64,000 bases of DNA from Coprinus comatus (taxonomy: Eukaryota; Basidiomycota; Agaricomycetes; Agaricales; Agaricaceae). Where the stretch lies: the NCBI GenBank assembly GCA_034638255.1, contig JAWPGT010000001.1:310001-374000 (forward strand), in the 5' to 3' direction. Below, piece by piece: positions 59,966-64,000 of this stretch. The notes beneath the pieces were generated by a model. The model was not told the origin of the DNA and made no database searches. It saw nothing but the letters and a program-made list of their open reading frames with translations. Position 1 is the first letter of the stretch. Each line of letters starts with the position of its first letter. A program made the translations under genes and the position numbers.

Positions 59966-61864
59966 ATGGTAGATCTCAAGACCGATAGAATTCATGTCAA
60001 TGAAGAGCTCCCAGAATCTCCAAGAGCCACAAAAAAATTCCGCGTGGATGTAGACGAAGAGATAGATGAGGACAACGGCGACGACCAGGTACCTATCAGG
60101 CAAACAGAAGAAATTAAGGCCTCGGACCTTTATCTCGACACGGCAAGTGCGGTGAACTTCCAGCCATTGACGTTCAACGTACTAATATGAGGAGTGTAGA
60201 TAAACAGGGCAGCCCTAGATTTCGACTTCGAGAAGGTCTGCTCCGTGTCACTGTCAAACATTAATATCTACGGCTGCCTTGTATGCGGTAAATACTTTCA
60301 AGGAAGAGGGAAAAAGTCCTACGCTTACGCGCATTCCATTCATGAGGACCATCATGTGTTTATAAATCTGGAGACTAAGAAAGTATGTGGAACTAATTTA
60401 TTGGGGGAAAAAGTCCTCTGGAACAACTTTATAGGTTTATGTTCTACCTGATGGTTATCCCGTCGCAGACCCATCTTTGGAGGACATAGCTTTTGTCCTT
60501 GGGCCAAAATTTACGCCAAGCTCCATCGCCAACCTTTCGTCGCCTGCCCATCTTGAAAAGTTATGCTATGATTTGCAACGTAAACCCTATCTTTCTGGTT
60601 ATGTCGGTCTTAACAACATCAAAAGAAATGATCACATGAACGTGGTTATACACACTCTCCTCCATGTATCTCCCCTTCGTGACTATCTTCTTCTCTCGGA
60701 TTTCCGGGGCAAAGAACCCGAGCTTCTCAGACGTTTTGCGGCATTGGCCAAAAAGATCTGGAATCCCCGTTTATTCAAAAGCCAAGTCAGTCCCCACGAG
60801 TTTCTTCAAGAGGTCAACCGAACTAGTGGGGGGAAGTTTCGTCTGGAACAGCAAGGAGATCCAGTCGAATTCCTTGGTTGGTTATTAAATACAATTCACA
60901 AGGACATGGGTGGCACAAAGAAGCGTAACTCAAGTACGGGCATGTCATATTATTTGATTACTTCTAACTATTGCGAGTTATTTTATAGGCATGATCTTTT
61001 CCACCTTCCAAGGAGAGCTACGAGTTGAGACCCAACAAGTTCTTGTTCGACCAGATTCTGGTGAAAATGAGAAGCCCCATTTTGACATCGACCGAGGTAA
61101 TATGATTAATTAAAACGAAAAGCACCTAATATGCATCATTCTTAGATATCAAGTCCACCGTTTCACCCTTCCTATTTCTGGCAGTTGACCTCCCTCCTCC
61201 ACCCATATTCCAAGACTCTCACGAAAAGAACATCATACCACAGGTTGGCATACATTCTGTCTTAGCAAAATATGATGGAAGAACTACACAGGTATTTCTG
61301 CACCTAATCCCATCTTATCCGGCTGGCTCACCCATCGTTAATTTCTAGGAATCAGCTGGCCAACTACGACGCTATAAATGTCAAAGACTGCCACCCTACA
61401 TCATTCTGCACTTCAAGCGCTTCACCAAGAATATCTTTGTTGAGGAGAAGAACCCGACCATTGTCAACTTCCCCCTGCGGGGATTAGACTTCAGGGAATG
61501 TATGTAGATAACTATCTCCGGGCGACATCATGTTATGAGGTACTGATATATGTGCTACAGATCTCGATGTTGCTCCCGAAGATACATCCACTCTATACGA
61601 TCTGATCGCAAATGTGACGCATGAATCTGTTGCTGGTACAACGCGGGACAAGGAAAATACAGTTTGGAAAGTACACTTGCGGGCGGCTGGTGGAGGTGGG
61701 GATAAAGAGAAGTGGTTCATGATTCAGGACTTGATCGTAGAAGAAACAAGGAAGGAGATGATATTCCTTGGCGAAACAGTTCTTCAGGTGAGTCCACTGT
61801 ATTTGGGACTGAGATGGAGTTAATCAAGCTTGGGCAGATTTGGGAACGTCGTAACAAGGAGTAG
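59966..61864 (+). CDS. SAD1: U4/U6.U5 tri-snRNP protein Sad1/USP39
   Basis: Splicing factor that stabilises the U4/U6.U5 tri-snRNP; it has a ubiquitin-protease fold but is not a protease. Roughly 450 residues in about eight exons. An acidic N-terminus leads to the zf-UBP domain (LYLDT joined by a GC-AG intron to INRAALDFDFEKVCSVSL, then YGCLVCGKYFQG, YAHSIHEDHHVFINLETKKV). The USP-like domain begins GYVGLNNIKRNDHMNVVIHTL; at the position of the catalytic Cys there is no Cys, as known for this family. Further blocks are GDPVEFLGWLLNTIHKD, RLPPYIILHFKRFTKNIF and the C-terminal KWFMIQDLIVEE then IWERRNKE. The zinc ligands in the zf-UBP domain are present. Confidence 0.92.
60143..60199 (+). other. 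GC-AG intron in the Sad1 gene
   Basis: A 57-nt intron starting GCAAGT, with a branch-like ACTAAT at 60181 and ending GTAG. Splicing gives LYLDT-INRAALDFDF, which matches the conserved Sad1 sequence YLDTINR. Reading through instead meets a stop within 16 codons. Confidence 0.88.
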
Positions 61865-62520
61865 TAATCTCCAGAAGCCGTCTGCTGACATTAATACATT
61901 CTGTGTGCACAAATTTGCTGTCATTATCAGACCATTTAGTACAGATTTGTCAGTTATTAGCTGCATTATTTGGGTTATTTGGGTTATTCATTGCCTTCGT
62001 GTTCAAAGTGTCCGGAGCTTTTCTAAATCATCAAAGCAATTTGAATGTGCATTACAAGACATTGCAATATCGAAGAACTTACTCCAATTTGACGTCTTGC
62101 CGTACAAGCGGTTTGAAGATGTATACGCCAGATACAATGCCTATAATGAGTCAGAACTAGAAATTAGAATTCAGATGCGCGTCATTTTGCTTACCCGTAA
62201 CGGCCGCGATGAGGAATGGTATTACTCGTTGTTGGATTGCCATTATATTGAATCTGAATTTGACCGGGATGTTCCAACTTCCAAGTTGCCAACACGGTAT
62301 ATCGTGTCGGAGATTGAATTCTATCCAACTCAGCGGCGTTGAATTGGCACATGATCTTGCAGTACGGAGATAAGTATGCGTACGCCAAATATAAACTAAG
62401 TAGGTTGCAAAGTAGAAAGCTAACGCTGAACATTGAACATTGATTTGATTGTTGTAAACCAAGTTAACGGTCATCATGTACAAAGAACAGACATAACTAA
62501 TCTTGTGTCACTGCAATCTC
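61865..62520. other. Convergent 3' region with a weak open frame
   Basis: About 650 bp after Sad1. A plus-strand frame to a stop at 62342 ends with a charged stretch (YNAYNESELEIRIQMRVILL and RDEEWYYSLLDCHYIESEFD) that reads somewhat like a protein, but it has no clear start, splice sites or family. I treat the region as 3' UTR of Sad1 or a decayed or unrecognised exon. Confidence 0.3.
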
Positions 62521-62930
62521 AAAATAAATCCTGCAGCGGAATCAGACGAATCCCATATTCTGGAACCAACTCAGTGACAAACACTTAAAGCGGGATAATA
62601 CAACTAAATCCGTACCTTAAGCGCCTCTTTCGCTGCTTCTTCCTTTGCTCGAGCTTTGGTAGGGCCTTTTCCTACCCCTTTAACCTCGCCTTTAACTACA
62701 TTCTTTCTGTCAACAGTGTCACCGAAAAATGAAAAACCAGGGTTTGACTCACATTTGATTCTTATAGTCCAAACAGCCTCGTGGGCTAAGCCCTCAAAGG
62801 ATTCCTCGAAAGAGAGGTCTCTCTCTTCCCGCTGTTGGACCAAGTCTAGAGGTCTTGGAAGCATCGTATAAAACAAAGGCAGCAGGATATCACATACGGT
62901 TATGTAAGATAGTAACTGGGGCTGTTGCAT
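62521..62930 (-). CDS. Small protein with a double-stranded RNA-binding domain
   Basis: One domain is visible: LSFEESFEGLAHEAVWTIRI (strand 1 region), a second strand pair (NVVKGEVKGVGKGPTKARAK) and the helix 2 signature KARAKEEAAKEALK. The GxGxGPTKAxAKxxAAKxAL pattern is diagnostic of the dsRBD; the lysines contact the RNA backbone. The last intron probably runs from GTACGG (at about 62617) to CTGCAG, leaving a short exon DLF and a stop near 62521. The N-terminus (MQQPQLLSYIT) is uncertain, because the frame may contain a short intron. No other domain is seen, so it is not Dicer or an adenosine deaminase. Partner and role are unknown. Confidence 0.55.
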
Positions 62931-64000
62931 TTATTCTATGGTAAGCATTGTGTGGTTGGTATGAGTTTTTATATGCTCGACGTACACGTTGGCATTTGCG
63001 ATGGTAATAGGCTGCAATCAAAAGACTAGTGAAAGAATATTTCTCTGATAGTTACACCTTTAGTCTGGACCCCTTTATATATCTTAACCGTCTGGTTCTA
63101 GCCCAGTGATGTGGGAGTTATACTTGGGATACAATCCCGGTGGATCTCTGGTCAATCCAAATGAGTCAAAATGCGGTGAACAAGTGCGTTATCTTGACAG
63201 CAGCCCCAGCCCATCGCTGTGCTCCAGAGCTTCAAGCCGCAGAATGGAGTATATAGTTTTGTCGTTGTGATTTCATGTAGTGTTCCATTAAGGTCGTGCC
63301 GAGTAACACACGAAGTATAGCTCCAAATTTTACACATCAATACACAGGATCTTCCCTACCGTATTTCTGGTTTGGATGCTATCTGGTGACCGTGGTAGAT
63401 TATCTGCCATTTGGTAGAAAAATAGTGGTTGGCCGCTGTTTCTAGAGAGGTGATTGGAATGAGCCGTGTTATTCTTGTCAACAGGATTTCATCGAGATTC
63501 AGTATCCACTGCGGCGGTGATGTCAGTGTGTCAGTAAGGGACATGCGTTTGATTTGATGACGGATAAGAGTGTTACCTGAGAAGCTTCGCGGGAGCATAT
63601 ACTAGGTAGTACGCACCTGTGGAATAGTAAAATGGATGTTTTGACTGGACCACAGAACGAATTGATAAAGAAATCAATATTAATATTCATGACCATTTGG
63701 ATTTAGGAGAATTATGATGCTCGTTGAGGCCTTGAGGGACCGACTGACGTGATAGATCATAAAGTCGTGTGGAAAGCGTGGGGCCTTTGTAACCAGAGCA
63801 GAATTAGCTTGAAGGATATGCTACTCAGTGTCAATGTGATTCCAGACAAGGGAAAACTTTTCGGGACGAGCTCAGAGCAGTTTGCCTGTAGCACACCGCT
63901 TTGTATGACGAAATTCAGATGCATGTCCAATGTCAGAGGAAGAAATCGGCCCGGGGAGACGTCATATTGACTATGAGATAAGCTCACAGTAAAATAGTTT
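62931..64000. other. Right end of the window, no supported gene
   Basis: About 1 kb with short open frames on both strands (63356-63598 minus, 63152-63340 minus, 63749-63970 plus), none with a recognisable domain or a clean splice pattern. The left part must contain the promoter of the dsRNA-binding protein gene. Extra 5' exons of that gene could lie here but I cannot define them. Confidence 0.4.

Noticed and set aside
59966..61864. Active ubiquitin-specific protease
   Set aside because: The catalytic Cys position holds no cysteine, and the sequence follows the Sad1/USP39 splicing factor throughout.
1..64000. tRNA genes, CRISPR arrays, transposons
   Set aside because: A read-through for B-box-like motifs, regularly spaced repeats, terminal inverted repeats and transposase or reverse transcriptase motifs found nothing convincing. 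A tRNA scan program could still find one I missed.

Overview
The window is nuclear DNA of a filamentous basidiomycete, most likely an agaricomycete. Genes are split by many short introns (about 42-85 nt) with typical fungal donor, branch and acceptor signals. They lie on both strands in divergent and convergent pairs, with no operons or ribosome binding sites. The gene set (chitin synthase, HET-C, multi-exon homeodomain and bHLH factors) is fungal. I rebuilt gene models by eye from reading frames and splice signals; where I summed the exons (homeodomain gene, pantothenate kinase, both bHLH genes, TBCA, MED11) the totals are whole codons.

Layout. 1-288: tail of an unrecognised gene. 289-2511: no gene seen. 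2512-10017 (all minus): a three-homeodomain transcription factor, pantothenate kinase and coatomer gamma. 10947-16221: casein kinase 1 (minus) and chitin synthase (plus), divergent. 16611-28311: a long disordered orphan (minus), then two paralogous bHLH genes (plus) on either side of a small membrane protein and about 2.5 kb of gene-poor DNA. 29751-32287: TBCA, MED11 and a SEC14-like protein. 32995-38873 (minus): a HET-C protein with a repetitive tail, and LTV1. 39058-45520 (plus): TAF2 fused to three bromodomains. 45672-53159 (minus): the FAB1/PIKfyve lipid kinase. 53470-55469 (plus): COP9 signalosome subunit 2. 55615-59811: three mitochondrial ribosome genes (mL40, uL1m, RSM22). 59966-61864 (plus): the tri-snRNP protein Sad1/USP39. 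62521-62930 (minus): a small dsRNA-binding protein. The last kilobase holds no gene I can support.

Most genes are single-copy housekeeping functions: RNA polymerase II transcription (TAF2, MED11), splicing (Sad1), ribosome assembly (LTV1 in the nucleus/cytosol; mL40, uL1m and RSM22 in mitochondria), membrane traffic and phosphoinositides (coatomer gamma, SEC14, FAB1), cell wall (chitin synthase) and CoA synthesis (PanK). The most unusual items are the homeodomain gene, whose three homeodomains are each cut by an intron at the same codon and phase; the TAF2-triple-bromodomain fusion; the nearby bHLH paralogues; the HET-C repeat tail; and three introns with GC-AG instead of GT-AG ends.
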